A stretch of 64,000 nt of DNA from Liolophura sinensis (taxonomy: Eukaryota > Mollusca > Polyplacophora > Chitonida > Chitonidae): assembly GCF_032854445.1 (NCBI RefSeq), contig NC_088304.1, positions 24,723,513-24,787,512 on the forward strand. The letters run 5' to 3'. The translations under genes were made by a program, and so were the position numbers. Each line of letters begins with the position of its first letter. Position 1 is the stretch's first letter. The notes below the pieces were generated by a model that was not told the DNA's origin, searched no databases, and saw only the letters and a list, made by a program, of their open reading frames with translations. This document shows, one piece after another, positions 25,023-37,202 of the stretch.

Positions 25023-28000
25023 TTATGTCCCACCATTGTAAGCGTAGTCTGCTTTGTTATGCATTATGAGTTGATCTTCAACAAAATAAAAACTGTCGGA
25101 ACGTGTCTCGTAGGGGTGGTCAATCATCTCTTGAGCTGAAATTCCAAAAATAAGAAAGCATTTAAATTTACGTTCAGGTTCTGGTTTTAATACTACCATA
25201 TCTCAGCTGAAACCCTCGTACTGGTGGAGGCACTGAAATGGCCAAAATTTACTCCAGTAACCGCAACACAGAAAGCCATGTGCTGTATTCCACTTGAATC
25301 ACACTTTTTACCCCAATTCCTCAACCTTTTCACTTATGAAAGAGTAAGTTTCAGTGTGATTTATGCAGTTTTTTGCTTTGATTTTGGAGACAAAACTTCT
25401 CTGGTTGGGTATGCCTGTTTCAGGGGTTCACAAAAGGCATAGTTTTATCACTCTACACAACAAAATGTCCTCAGAGTACGGATGAATAATCATCGTGCAA
25501 GAATTTGAAAAGGTTGAAGAATTTACATGAATAAATCTTAAAAGATGTGGCCACCAAAGCAGCCACCAGAAGTTGTGTCTACCCTATCATTCGGAGCTAT
25601 CTACACCCATACATTCACGCACAAAGTCCCAAGTTTTATACTAACAGCAGTATATATCAGCGAGCTGGTTTATGGGCATGGGAAACCATGCCAAGCCTAA
25701 GGGACACCACCAGCACCTTTCCAGGTACCTGACAAACGCAAATTGTACAAAAAAAAAATCACAACAGAAAACAATGTTTTCATAGGTTTGTGTAATGTAG
25801 ATCTATACAAATGGCAAATGACCTAAAATTTCGACAATGACTAAACTGCACATTCCGAGAGGTTTATTGATTTTAGAAGGATGTATCTTTAAAATAATAA
25901 TATAATAATTTATGACATTTATCTGCCTTTATAAATGCAATATTTGGGTCAAAATTTTATGTCATTAACCATATGTCCAGGTGACCAAATATGACCATAC
26001 TAAACCATACCGTTCACAATTTACTTATTCAAGTCACATCAGAGTCATCTGATGAGGAACTTGTGCTTTTGAAGTTTACAACGCATAGATTTTCACCTGA
26101 CGAAAACAAGACAGTGAACATACGCCATGCAGAATCTGAATTCTACTTACTCATACCTTCATCTTCTGACAGCAATGGGAATTCGTATATATGTTCACAG
26201 GTATTCTTGCTGTTGGGGATACAGAAGCCGAATTCAAAGTCAAAACTCTTGAGGAGCCTTTCTCGGAAATAATGCCGCTCGACCATTCGGAACTTGTTCA
26301 CCGGTTTGTCACCAACAATGAATTCCACACTGAGGGAGGAGAGATTTGGAAAAGAATATTATAATAAAGCTTATCATACTTCATTACAGGTACAAGTAAA
26401 ACTAGGTTAGTAAATAACATAGTAACATAACATAGTAAATATTTCTACTGTGTATAAGTTTTATCCAGACCATGATATCACATGTAAATCACATTACACA
26501 CTGCATTTACCCCATTCTGGATTCACGATAAGCTTCTATTACGTGTTACATTTATGTGTAAATGATAAGCTTCTATTACGTGTTACATTTATGTGTAAAT
26601 GATAAGCTTCTATTACGTGTTACATTTATGTGTAAATGATAAGCTTCTATTACGTGTTACATTTATGTGTAAATGATAAGCTTCTATTACGTGTTACAGT
26701 TATGTGTAAATGATAAGCTTCTATTACGTGTTACATTTATGTGTAAATGATAAACTTCTATCACATGTTATGATATTACACATCATATTACATTATGATC
26801 TACACTGTTCCTTTGTACAGTGGACCACATCGGACATCTGTTTTGGATTAGTATGCATCAGGCTTAACCACTTAACCATCTCTTACACGTAATTTATTCT
26901 GCACTTATAAGCTGACTTTTTTATGGGTGGAGAAAGCAGGGCAACCACACTACCTACGAGGTATAAATGTACCTGATGAACATGCAGACAAAAGCTGCAG
27001 TGGAGGTCAAGGGCCAGTAAAATTCAGCTGAGTACATTAGCTCACTTAGCCAACAGGAACCCTGACTGTTCTACAGTACTCATAAAACATGACATTACTG
27101 AATATGGAAGTTTAGAGTTAGAATGTTATGACATGGTACCGTGGTGATGTGACATGACAGAGGGGTAATCATAAAGCTCTGTATTCTCGGTATACAGGTA
27201 TATGTAGTGTTTTAAGCACAGACTAGTGGAGCAATCACTGCACTACTCATCCACCTGTCCACTTCATCCACCTGATGGTGTGACTTACAACTTCACCATA
27301 CAAGAGAGAAAACCAAAGCCCTGAACTATCTCAGTCCAGGTGTTTAGTTAACAGAAAAATACTGTAGAATTTATAAATGTGATGATATCTGGGTCAGACT
27401 TACGTAGCACCAACTGTTTTCAGGCGGAGGAATTGTGGTGTAAACTGGTAGCGCACAAAACGTCCCGCGTTCGGATCCACCTCCTCTGAGTCTATATCAA
27501 CATCTTCCTCATCTTCTGGAATACATCATACACAGGTAAGAAAGGGCACCATTCACAGGTATGAAAGGGCACCATACACAAGTAAGGAATGACATCATAC
27601 AAAGGTAAGAAAAGGCACCATATACAGGTAAAAAAAGACACCATAAACAAGTAAGAAAAGACAGCATATATATTTCTATAAGATGGCTAACATCACTTGA
27701 TCTCACAGGTCAAAAGTAATATTTTATGACATTTATTGACCCTAAAAATGCACTTCTTTGAGCACACTTTTAGGTCATTTACTGGCTTCAGGGTGTCAGG
27801 TAAACAAGACAATGGAATCTCACCTGTGGGTGGAGGCTTAGCCACCTCAAATAACACAGCCCCAGACTCCATGTCCCGTAACTTGAAGCGAGTGAAGTCT
27901 ATACCAAATACATTGGCCTCCGGTGGGCATAAGTATTCTGAAACACACAACATTATCAGGAGATTAATATGGGCAAACCTAATGAAATAAATCACATTTG

Positions 28001-31000
28001 TATCCACATGTACATCAACATGTTAATGTGAGGCCAGAATTTACAAAATATATTATGTTACACCTTACTGAAGAATTATTCATATGTAGCAAGACGAAGA
28101 CAAGTTTTCATTAACAAACTTAAGACTATGCAAACGGCCACATGAGCGCCAGTAATCGTTCATTCTCATCATCATCCCACAAACAATGAAATCACAGGAA
28201 TCTACAAATGAACTTGTACCGAATAAGAAGAGATGGAAATCAAATAATACATTCAGGCTGATGGCACACTAGCAATATATTGGACATTGGACACTGGAAA
28301 TGTCATACTCTAAGAGAAAAGAAGAAATGTGTGGTCTGGTTTGTTAATATGCCATGCAAGTCCATGTATTGCAATCAAACTTTGCAAGCACAATCAAAAT
28401 TTGTAAGTACAATCAAACTTTGCAAGTACAATCACAATTTGCATCTTTTCAACATCTTAAATTCAGCCTGCCCAATCCTCAGTAGATGTACATGCATGTC
28501 TTTACACCATTTCACCACCAAACACAGCTTTTTAGTTTGGGCATCATTTAGGACGCTAATTTAGGGTAAAATATTTTCAGATAGACGGAAACCAGAAAAT
28601 AATGTCTTACATACCATATTATAGTGTCAAAATTACTTACAAATCTTTGCACAGTGATTACGTATAAATATACAGAATTGCTTAAAACACTAAAGCTAAA
28701 TCAGGCCAGATTCCCAATAAATTGTTTTTTTTTTTTTTTTTTAGGGAAACATGTAATTTGGGCATCTGTGCTAGGTATCAGAATGTCCTTGTATTTGGTC
28801 ATGCATTTGCAAAATTAATGTTCAGTTTGCAACTTTGTATAGGTGTACACATTTATAAACCATCAAATGCCTATTCGTTTAAAGACCGTGCTACAAAAGT
28901 TCTACAAACTACATGTAAATACCGCACCCATATAAATGAACTCCAATTATCATCTTAAACACCTTTGATTGCATGTAATTCTTCACCGCCAAATCTTTCT
29001 GAATGATAGTGTTGTTTATACTTTGCATCAAAATGTACCACGCACAGAGCTTTAAATTTATTTCACTTATTCCACAGCGGCCAGCATTATGGTGGGAGGA
29101 AACCTACGACCACTCATCCGCAACTGACAGATCTTCCCACATACCAGGGCTTTAAATTGTACTGAATTAAACATTACCTCCTTTACTGGATAAATGTATT
29201 TGCATGTAACAATTTCAGATCCTTTTCAATCTTACTCAGTGAATAACATTTAATATTGATAAATTTATTGATGAGTTGTAAAAATAGAATACGTATATTT
29301 TAAGGCTGTGCTTTCATATACGACCATAAGTACATCCCCAACTATATGGGAGTATTTGCACTAGCTATTCCAACATTACTACAAAAATTTCTCAGTAAAA
29401 TAATTGCTTCAGAAATCATTCAAAACTCCTTTTATGTCAGACTTCAATTCAATTTAGTTCAGAAAAAATATAAAGAAAAAAGCAGAAATATTTTAGAATA
29501 ATAATAAATTTAATCAATTAATAATCAAAAAGAAATGTACTTACATGTGAGACATGTGCATGTTAACAGATTTAATAGCAATGTTGGAAAATAGGCATTG
29601 TCAATTCTACCTGATATAGGAAGTGCTAAATAATGACGTACATTGTACACGCGATCAGTAATCACCCCTAAATCTGTGTTTAGTCTGCCAAGCATAATCC
29701 ATACTTAAAGTCCACATGGCTGATTGCTGGGTTACATTCCTGTTACTAATGAAGCTTCAGGATGAGTGGCTTTGCCTGACATTAGAACAGAAAGGGCCGC
29801 TTCTGGGTTGAACCCTGTACAATGTGTGTCGGGAAGGAGGGTGGGGGGATCAATAACACTGAAGCCAGACTCTGGCAGAATGATCGGATCATCGCAGAGG
29901 AATCACGCAATGCTGAACTTACTTCACTCTGACTTAAAATACAGAATGAGAAACGTATAAAGCAGACACATCATGTCTTACAAGGGTAACCATAGTACTG
30001 TACTGGCCTTATCAACAGCTCATTCTCAGCCTGAATTAGGCTTAAGAGAACAGCTTGTTGTGAAATAGACCTGAATTAAAATTTCACGAATGAAATGAAG
30101 TCTCATATATACATGTATCTGGTCCAGCCTCAGCATCATAAAACAGACTTTTTTGTACTCTCAAATAAAATAGGACTGTTTGATTTGCTACCAAAGTTTT
30201 AGAAAAGATAAACCAGAATCAGTTGTCAGGACCAGATAGTACTGACTAGAACAAGTTAACCTAAACACATGTATAAATCCCAATACACGTGTGCTTACAT
30301 ATATACCGTGTTCGTTACTTAGAGATCACCTTTAGTTGTTATGTTCTTATCATACCTAGGAAATATTACACACATACCTGAATCTGAAAACAAAAAGTTT
30401 TACAGGTGCAAGTTTGAAAATAAGCTTTAGGACAAGGACAATGTCCTGCACGAAACAGCATTATCACCAGGGACTCTGGTCTACAAACTATTAGTGACAT
30501 CAAATAAACACTCTGGACCATTGTTTTGAAAGTTGTACTTCTGTTTTTTAACTGTACATTTTACTCACCAGAGTAACGTCTGGAAACAGTATATGCATTA
30601 GTACGTGTGGATTGTATGACAGAGGGTTACCATAGCTAATACCAACATGGACTAAACATGATTGAACTAAGTGACAAACAGGTGACAACATACCAAGGAA
30701 AGCACTAAAATACTGACTAAAAGGATAACACTGATATGACATATATGTGGCTAATTATAGTCCTATCACCAACATAACACAAGCACAGGTTAACTACATG
30801 TGTAATGATACATAACAAATTGCATTTTGTTATAGTGTAGTATTTTGACCCCGGCCAACTGTTACAAAATTTACAGCCCCTGCTTGGTTTAGAGCTGTCA
30901 TTTTCTGGTTGGCATCTTGTACTGCTTACTAGATGATTGACCCTTAACAGTAGTGCTTAGAGAAGAAAAGATCACTTGACTTGTACCCTATACTATAATC

Positions 31001-34000
31001 CTTACAGTGATATATGAGTGTGTATATGTGTATACATACAATAACACTGCCATAAGCCTCTTACTTTCTCCTTAGCAGACCTACCTGTATATATGGGTCA
31101 AATTTCACCACCCTGTTTTTATTTATGGCCATCTTTCATGAAAGCCTACTTACATGTACCCACCAAAAACAGCTCCACTGAAATGTTTTTACTGAGCTTT
31201 TCCAGCCGAATTTGTGTTTAAACGCAAACATTTTATTGCAAATGTTCCAAAATAAATCCAAACCAACCTACATCATCAACAAGTTTGAATACCGTGTTTG
31301 CACGAAAATGTGTGAGAAGAACTTTGATGTTTTTTCATGCTACCAATGGGGAACTACAAAAACTACAAAATGGTCCAAAGCTGGGAATGCTTTTGTGGTT
31401 TCCTTTATTATGTCACAATTATCAATGTACAAGATGTGTTCAAAAAGTGCCAACGTACATGTAGTCCACAAGCAAAGCAATGTCACAGAAGAAAACGGTG
31501 TGTTCTTGTGCAACTTGGAGCTCATCCTAGAGTCCCAGATTTGTAAGCTGTATTCCCCTTTGGCTATGGATATGCAGTACACTTGTTCCTGTGACCTGAA
31601 GGGTCAGATTTCACCACAACTCCCAGACAGGGAGTTCAGCTGTGGTCTGAAGAGGGATAGAGTGATGTTAACAAGCACTCAGATTAGCTGGTAACCCCAA
31701 ATCATCAACCTTCTCCTATGCACAATAGACATCTATGGAGCACCTCACATGACCTATTCACTTACATAATATTATTCTAAAGATATAGTTATTTATTTAC
31801 TTGGTTTTTACTTATTTCTTTACTTGATTGGTGTTTTATGCTGCACTCAAGAATATTTCACTTTTACAATAACGGCAAGCATTATGATGGGAGGGAACCG
31901 GGCTCTGGGAAACCCACAACTATCTGTGATTGCTGGCAGACTTACAGGTCAATTAATGCAAAACTTCAGCTCAATACATAAAGAACTAAAATCATGAATT
32001 TGGTAATTTACGGTAATTAATGTGCACACAGAGCACCAGAGATGGCGTGAGTGAGTGCTTGGGGTTTAACACTGTACTCAACAATCATCAGAGATGGAAC
32101 ATCCCTCTTGTGCCACTGAGCCTTATATGTAAACCTTCAAGTCAATACATGCTGTACTTTTTGCGAAATACCACCCCTAACATTTTGTTTAACACTGATA
32201 TTAATACACACTACAATAAGTCAGGAATTCAGTAATTTACAGAATTTAAACATGTACACACAGAATCAACCATGGAATATCCCCCTTATACTTCTGTGTT
32301 CCACATGTGTGTAGACCCTGAGTGAGCTCAATGCATGTAGTACTTTTTGAGATATCACCCCTAACACTTTGTTGGACATTGATTCTTATAAACAATACAG
32401 GAACTTAGTCAGGAATTCAGTAATTTACAGTATTTAATATGTGCACATGGAATCAACGATGGAATATCCTATTTGTACTATTCTGCTCTGCATGTGTGCA
32501 AATCCCGAGTTCAATTCACGCAGTACTTCAGAAGATACCATCTCACCTAACATTTTGTTCAACCTATATTTTATTACACACATTACTGTACACTAAGTAC
32601 ACGAAGGAATTCAGTAATTTATGGTACTTACTTTGTACACCCCTCAAATTATTCCCCTCTACATGTGTGCAAACCCTAATCCCAATACTGGTAGTACTTC
32701 AGAAGATACCATGTCACCTAACATTTGGTTTAACACTGTTTTCCATGTTATTGGATGCCGACTTCGATGCTCAGGGTACAACACAGGTTACATATCTATC
32801 AGACGCAGAAGAGATCTCGTACTCTCAGTTTTACCCATTAGCTATCGAAATGAATATTATAATAAAATACGAGTTCAACTCTTCACTTTGTCCATGTAAA
32901 AAAAAAAGTTTTATTAGGGACCTAGTCAATTTCCCTGGGACCCACTCATTTGCCCGGATGCGAGTCCCGGAGACTCATTTCATTGAAAATTGATCAGCAT
33001 CATACCTTGGCAACAATGTACCACTGCACTGATGTCGTACAACGCAAACACACTATGTGTACAGCGCACACACTATGAGTACAGCACACACTATACATAC
33101 AGTGCACACAATACGCGTACAGCGCACACACTATGAGTATGGCACACACACTATGCGTACAGCACACACACTATGCGTACAGCGCGCACACTATGAATAC
33201 AGCACACATACTATGAGTACAGCACACACACTATGCGTACAGCACACACACTATGAATACAGCACACACACTATGAGTACAGCACACACACCATGCGTGC
33301 AGCGCACACACTATGCGTTCAGCGCACACACTATGAATACAGCACTAACATTATGAATACAGCACACACACTGAGTACAGCACACACTATGCGTACAGCG
33401 CACACTATATGTACAGCACACACACTATGCGTACAGTTCACACTATGCGTACAGCTCACACTAAACGTACAGCGCACACACTAAACGTACAACGCACACT
33501 ATGTGTACAGCTCACACTATGCGTACAGCTCACACTATGCGTACAGTGCACACACTATGCGTACAGCGCACACTATACATACAGCACACACACTATGCGT
33601 AAAGTACATACACTATCTGTACATGTTTGCTCCCACCATAATCAGGGGAGGCATAACAATCATCATCCCAATGATAACAGCACAAAACACAGAGCATTAA
33701 TAGTTCACAGCTCTGAATCAAAATGAGTAACTTAAAAGCCTTGGTCATATAAGGCTCTACCCCGACCATATCTGTCATTGGCCGAGTTTATGTTGCACAT
33801 GTATACAACCAATTAACTGTTATCAATTATTAACAGTCTAGCAGTATCTCTAATACCACCAAAACCAAGGTGCACGTATGTGTACTGTACATGTACCTAG
33901 TACAACCAAACTCTGGTATTTGCTGATGCATTTATGTAAAGCATCAGACCACAAGTACTAATCGTAAATGACCTGAAACTTTGTCTATGGTTCCATGGTC

Positions 34001-36944
34001 TATTGGTTTAAGAAGTGTTTTGTGAGGTGTTTGGAAGGTAAGATGATATCCTCCTGGGAAAATGTAAATTTTAGCATCAGAAGTAATATCTCATGACATT
34101 TATTTGCACCCGAAAATGCTCTTTTGTGGTCAAATTTTTAGGTCATTTAAGGCATGTCATTATTTAAAACTTAGTCACAAAGCTTATCTTTGTTTTTTTT
34201 TTTTGTTTTTTTTTTTGAGTGATGTTTTACACCATATCCTAGAACATATTCTCAGTCACAATGGTGGCCAGCATTATGATGGTAGGAATCCTGGCAGAGC
34301 CTGGGGGAAACCCACAACAATCTGCAGGTTACCGACGGACATTCCCATGAGCCACTGAATACAAAGCCAGCCTGAGCTGGACTGGTACTCTTAGTAAGTA
34401 CACTGGTGAAAGGCTCATGAGTTAATGTGCTGTGCTAACATGCTAACCACTTGACTACAGCTTATTTTGGGGCTCTGGTAGTTGAAAATTTTGCAGCATT
34501 TGTCTTAATTAAGACAACCTATAAGTGGGGTCAACATTTCTAAGGCTCTAAAATGAGCTCTAAAATTGTACTTCAAATTTTGACTTACGTCAGAAAATGG
34601 CATTGGAGAATTACATCCAGACCCTCAATCATGGTTGCATATTCAATTATAGCTCTCACTGGTACAGTAAATAACTTAAAATTTCACCCAGGAAAAAGCT
34701 GCACAATTTATATGAATATTAGACTTCTACTGATCATAGAAGGGTGTTTTGAGGTTTGTCTGACAGATAGGGTGATACATCCTACTGGGAAAATGTAAGT
34801 TTCAGCACCAAAAGTAATATTTGAAGACATTTACTCGTATTTTTTGAGCAGCATTTTAAGTCATTTGCCAAAGATTAGGGACATCTACAGTTTGTTCCAT
34901 GTCCATATCAGTCTGATCAATTTCATCCACCCACAAAATTTCTCTTCAGATATGTGTATTGCAATTACATGTAATAACTATTTATGTCTGGTCATTTTAC
35001 TCATTTTTATTTATTTATTTCATTGGTGTTTTACACCGTATTTCACTTATAAGATGGCGACCAGCATTATGGTGGGAGTAAACTGAACACAGCTCACGGA
35101 AACCCCATGATCATCTGCAGGTTGCTGGCAGACTCTTCCACATCTGGTACCCACTGTTTGTGGTCAACTCGCATCTCACATGCTCATAAAGAAAAGAACA
35201 TTCTTCAGTGATCTTCAGCTTTTACAACACCCCATAAATCCTAACATGGAAAGGATGCATGTACATTTATTACAGTCCAGCGTGTCAGATTTGAAAAATA
35301 ACTGTCTCCTAATTCAGGATAAAAGAAAAGTTCAGTACATCTGTGCATGATGTTTGTTTGTTTGTTTGTATAGTGATCAACCCTTAAGTTATCTCCTCTG
35401 GCATGCAGAAACAGGTCATGATTCTGACTGATATAACCTACATGTAGTTAGAGTAACTTTAAACACACCAGAACATACAATTATGTTAAATAATGAACAT
35501 ATGTTGTCAACGCAATTGCTTGTGTTCAAGTATAGTAAACGTTTGACATTGACCTCTTTCGTTATCCCCTATTTCTCTCTGTCCCACTTTCAACAAATGC
35601 AACATGACCTTCTATAGTTCTTACAATGCAATTTTCAAAAAAAAAAAATCCAGAGCTAGGGGTATCATCAACTTTACTGGTGAACACCACTTGTTAACCT
35701 TGTTTGTGCCGTCATCTTCAAGTTTGATAACTTATGTATGTATGTATACATGCTTGGGGTTGTATATCAAACTTAACAATGTTTTAGTCAAATGACAAGG
35801 GGATCAAGTCATTAGGTATGCGTACATATACTGTGTCTTCTTGTGGCAGGGCGAGTCCATGCCGTCAAAGTGCTGTGAAGTACCAACCCAAGACACCAGA
35901 CATGACACCCCACCCAGCCACAATATACAGACACTGGACCAGCCTGTCCTGTTTCTTTGCTGTAACCTCTCAGAGCTGTGCACCAAGCAAGGCAGCAACA
36001 AGTACCATTTCTTAAGTTTTTGGCATGACCAGGCCCGGGTTTGGTCCCACTGCCCTGTTCTACGAAGCAGTGACAACCTATGCATGGTTAACATCCATGA
36101 TAACATACAGCGAAGCGATACAACAACATGGTAAATGAATCTGACACAGCATTCCGACAGCTTTGTAGAATGGGACCATGGTCTCCTATCTTCGAGGCGC
36201 ACGCTCGAACCATAACATCACCGAAGTGATCCACTATTTTTTGAGATGAGCTGAATTCATTATTTATTAATGTATAACTCAATTACTTATTTCTGAAAAA
36301 TAAATTTTTTAAAAATAATTATCTGGATCAAGGCTTGTTGATCACTGGCACAGTAATAAAGATAAGACATGTTTAGATGTCCAGAGGAAATTTTCGATCT
36401 GAGTTGACAACTATGTTCATTTCCTGCCTCTTTTTGTCAAACTATCATGTGGGTGCTGTAGAACCACCAAAGTTAATGACATATACTAAGTTTAACCTGA
36501 TGCAAAAAGTATATGCTCTGGTCATTATGAGTAGATATACAATGATCTTTAACTTCCTTTCAAACCATGAGGTTGTGTGAACCTTCACAATGCTATACTG
36601 GAAATGTCAATAGACACCTGTGTACATAGGCCTACAAAGATTTATGTAAACAATACCTTATTATCGATTGTCTAAACAAAACTAAAGAGACAAAATACAT
36701 GCAATAAAAGCCACAATTAATACCAGAGTTTGAATACTTCAATCTTTGACAAAAATTCTTGCTCACTCTCTGTTATCTTGTTCAGCCGCAACACATCCTC
36801 GGCCGTAATTGTGTCTTTCTGTAAAAGTTCCTCTTCTGTCATTGTGCTTCGCTTGGCGTCATTTGACTTTGCCTTGGCTTGTCTCGCCAAAAATCCTCCG
36901 CCTTTTTTCTTCCCTGAACCAGAATTTCTCGTATCCGAGCTCAT
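25023..36944 (-). CDS. UNC119: UNC119 lipid-binding chaperone, five coding exons
   Basis: Minus-strand exons in order are 36767-36944, 27824-27937, 27404-27515, 26157-26329 and 25023-25135. All introns are GT-AG and phases agree, giving 229 residues. Landmarks are [80 protein letters not shown] and an end [20 protein letters not shown] followed by NGGT. These match vertebrate UNC119 and UNC119B almost block for block; human UNC119 is 240 aa. The family is a beta-sandwich chaperone that takes up myristoylated proteins and releases them through ARL2/ARL3-GTP, chiefly for cilia. The N-terminal 50 or so residues are basic and poorly conserved, with a [19 protein letters not shown] block closest to UNC119B. 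The start is the first in-frame ATG, with A at -3. Intron 1 (8.8 kb) is full of repeats. Confidence 0.96.
25807..25960 (+). repeat. Dispersed repeat family D fragment
   Basis: GGCAAATGACCTAAAATTTC, then TTTTAGAAGGATGTATC and TTTATGACATTTATCTGCC, resembling 33961-34150. It lies within the stretch between UNC119 exons 4 and 5 (intron 4). Confidence 0.4.
26527..26770. repeat. 37-bp tandem repeat, about 6.5 copies (UNC119 intron 3)
   Basis: GATAAGCTTCTATTACGTGT followed by TACATTTATGTGTAAAT repeats with near identity at 37-base spacing (26527, 26564 and on). It shares only its period with the 11.8-14.9 kb array; the sequences are unrelated. Confidence 0.95.
27525..27672. repeat. Short diverged tandem repeat (UNC119 intron 2)
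   Basis: About six copies of a unit of roughly 23-26 bases resembling ACACAGGTAAGAAAGGGCAC. The CAGGTAAG in it looks like a splice donor, but on the strand opposite to UNC119 transcription. Confidence 0.8.
27714..27782 (+). repeat. Dispersed repeat family D fragment (UNC119 intron 2)
   Basis: AAGTAATATTTTATGACATT, CCCTAAAAATGCACTTCTTT and TTTTAGGTCATTTACTGG resemble 34081-34150. Confidence 0.45.
29068..29152 (-). repeat. SINE A fragment (UNC119 intron 1)
   Basis: GCGGCCAGCATTATGGTGGG, AGGAAACCTACGACCACTC and CTTCCCACATACCAG, in reverse orientation. Confidence 0.75.
31800..31945 (-). repeat. SINE A copy, 3' half (UNC119 intron 1)
   Basis: ACTTGATTGGTGTTTTATGC, CTCAAGAATATTTCACTTTT and GCATTATGATGGGAGGGAAC, in reverse orientation. 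Confidence 0.8.
31985..32760. repeat. Diverged long tandem repeat, about 4 copies near 190 bp (UNC119 intron 1)
   Basis: GGAATTCAGTAATTTACAG and its variants recurs near 31995, 32224, 32411 and 32605. Each is followed by a TGTGCACA-type segment, ATGGAATATCC and an ACATTTTGTT(T/C)AACA segment. Copies are clearly diverged and spacing varies. Confidence 0.7.
33040..33615. repeat. 20-bp minisatellite, about 28 copies (UNC119 intron 1)
   Basis: The unit is CACACACTATGCGTACAGCG with ATGAGT and ATACATAC variants. It is almost wholly alternating pyrimidine and purine, with two phase breaks per unit. Its open frames are repeat artefacts. Confidence 0.95.
33961..34150 (+). repeat. Dispersed repeat family D, fullest copy (UNC119 intron 1)
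   Basis: CGTAAATGACCTGAAACTTT, GGTAAGATGATATCCTCCTG, GTAATATCTCATGACATTTA and TTTTTAGGTCATTTAAGGC match, in the same order, a second copy at 34660-34870. Confidence 0.6.
34216..34460 (-). repeat. Near full-length SINE A (UNC119 intron 1)
   Basis: Reverse orientation. GATGTTTTACACCATATCCT, CCAGCATTATGATGGTAGGA, GGGGGAAACCCACAACAATC and CAGCCTGAGCTGGACTGG are followed by a degenerate head complement ending near CTAACCACTTGACTACAG. Confidence 0.85.
34660..34870 (+). repeat. Dispersed repeat family D, second copy (UNC119 intron 1)
   Basis: TACTGGGAAAATGTAAGTTT, AAAAGTAATATTTGAAGACA and CATTTTAAGTCATTTGCC parallel 33961-34150, about 700 bases away. A SINE A lies between the two copies. Confidence 0.55.
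34999..35142 (-). repeat. SINE A copy, 3' half (UNC119 intron 1)
   Basis: TTTATTTATTTATTTCATTG, ACACCGTATTTCACTTATAA, GCATTATGGTGGGAGTAAAC and ATCATCTGCAGGTTGCTGGC. Confidence 0.8.
35738..36230 (-). repeat. SINE B, near full-length (UNC119 intron 1)
   Basis: Reverse orientation. Landmarks are the tail complement GTATGTATGTATACATGCTT GGGG, the box ACTGTGTCTTCTTGTGGCAG, then CATGACACCCCACCCAGCCA and GGCAGCAACAAGTACCATTT. The tRNA-like head complement holds GAGGCGCACGCTCGAACC at 36195-36212. It shares core and tail with the copies at 47110 and 62112. An open frame of 132 codons on the minus strand is just this element. Confidence 0.75.
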
Positions 36945-37088
36945 TTTCGCAACAATGTTATTTATCAACTGACAACAAAAGCAAGTCTCTTTGTCTTCGA
37001 TTACGGAGCCGTCGAATATCCAGCTGTACCTCGCTCTTTGTGTATAAGCGCTTGATTTACCACCTTTCAGTTTATCACAATATTCAAG
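36945..37088. promoter_or_regulatory. UNC119 5' flank and likely promoter region
   Basis: The sequence just upstream of the UNC119 start is richer in CG than its surroundings. At 37085-37095 there is CAAGATGGCGG on the plus strand, a YY1-type motif common near animal transcription starts. No TATA box is evident at a fixed spacing. The start site is an inference. Confidence 0.4.
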
Positions 37089-37202
37089 ATGGCGGCTGTG
37101 GCAACGGGAATTATGGGATATATTGTACCGGAAGCGTTACCTGGATTGACCAAACGGCGGGCACTTAAGATTTTGGGTTGCCCAGAAGGAAATGGCTGCT
37201 AA
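37089..37202 (+). CDS. Short open frame divergent from UNC119, function unknown
   Basis: ATGGCGGCTGTGGCAACGGG opens 37 codons (MAAVATGIMGYIVPEALPGL, then TKRRALKILGCPEGNGC) and ends TAA. I recognise no family. It begins inside a YY1-like motif about 145 bases from the UNC119 start on the opposite strand, so it could be a small divergent transcript, a first exon, or chance. No clear donor site was found inside it. Confidence 0.2.
   Translation: MAAVATGIMGYIVPEALPGLTKRRALKILGCPEGNGC

Noticed and set aside
35804-36202. 132-codon minus-strand open frame as a gene
   Set aside because: It lies entirely inside a SINE B copy in UNC119 intron 1.
36945-36968. Eight extra N-terminal residues for UNC119
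   Set aside because: They would start at a TTG; the first ATG at 36944 has a good context.
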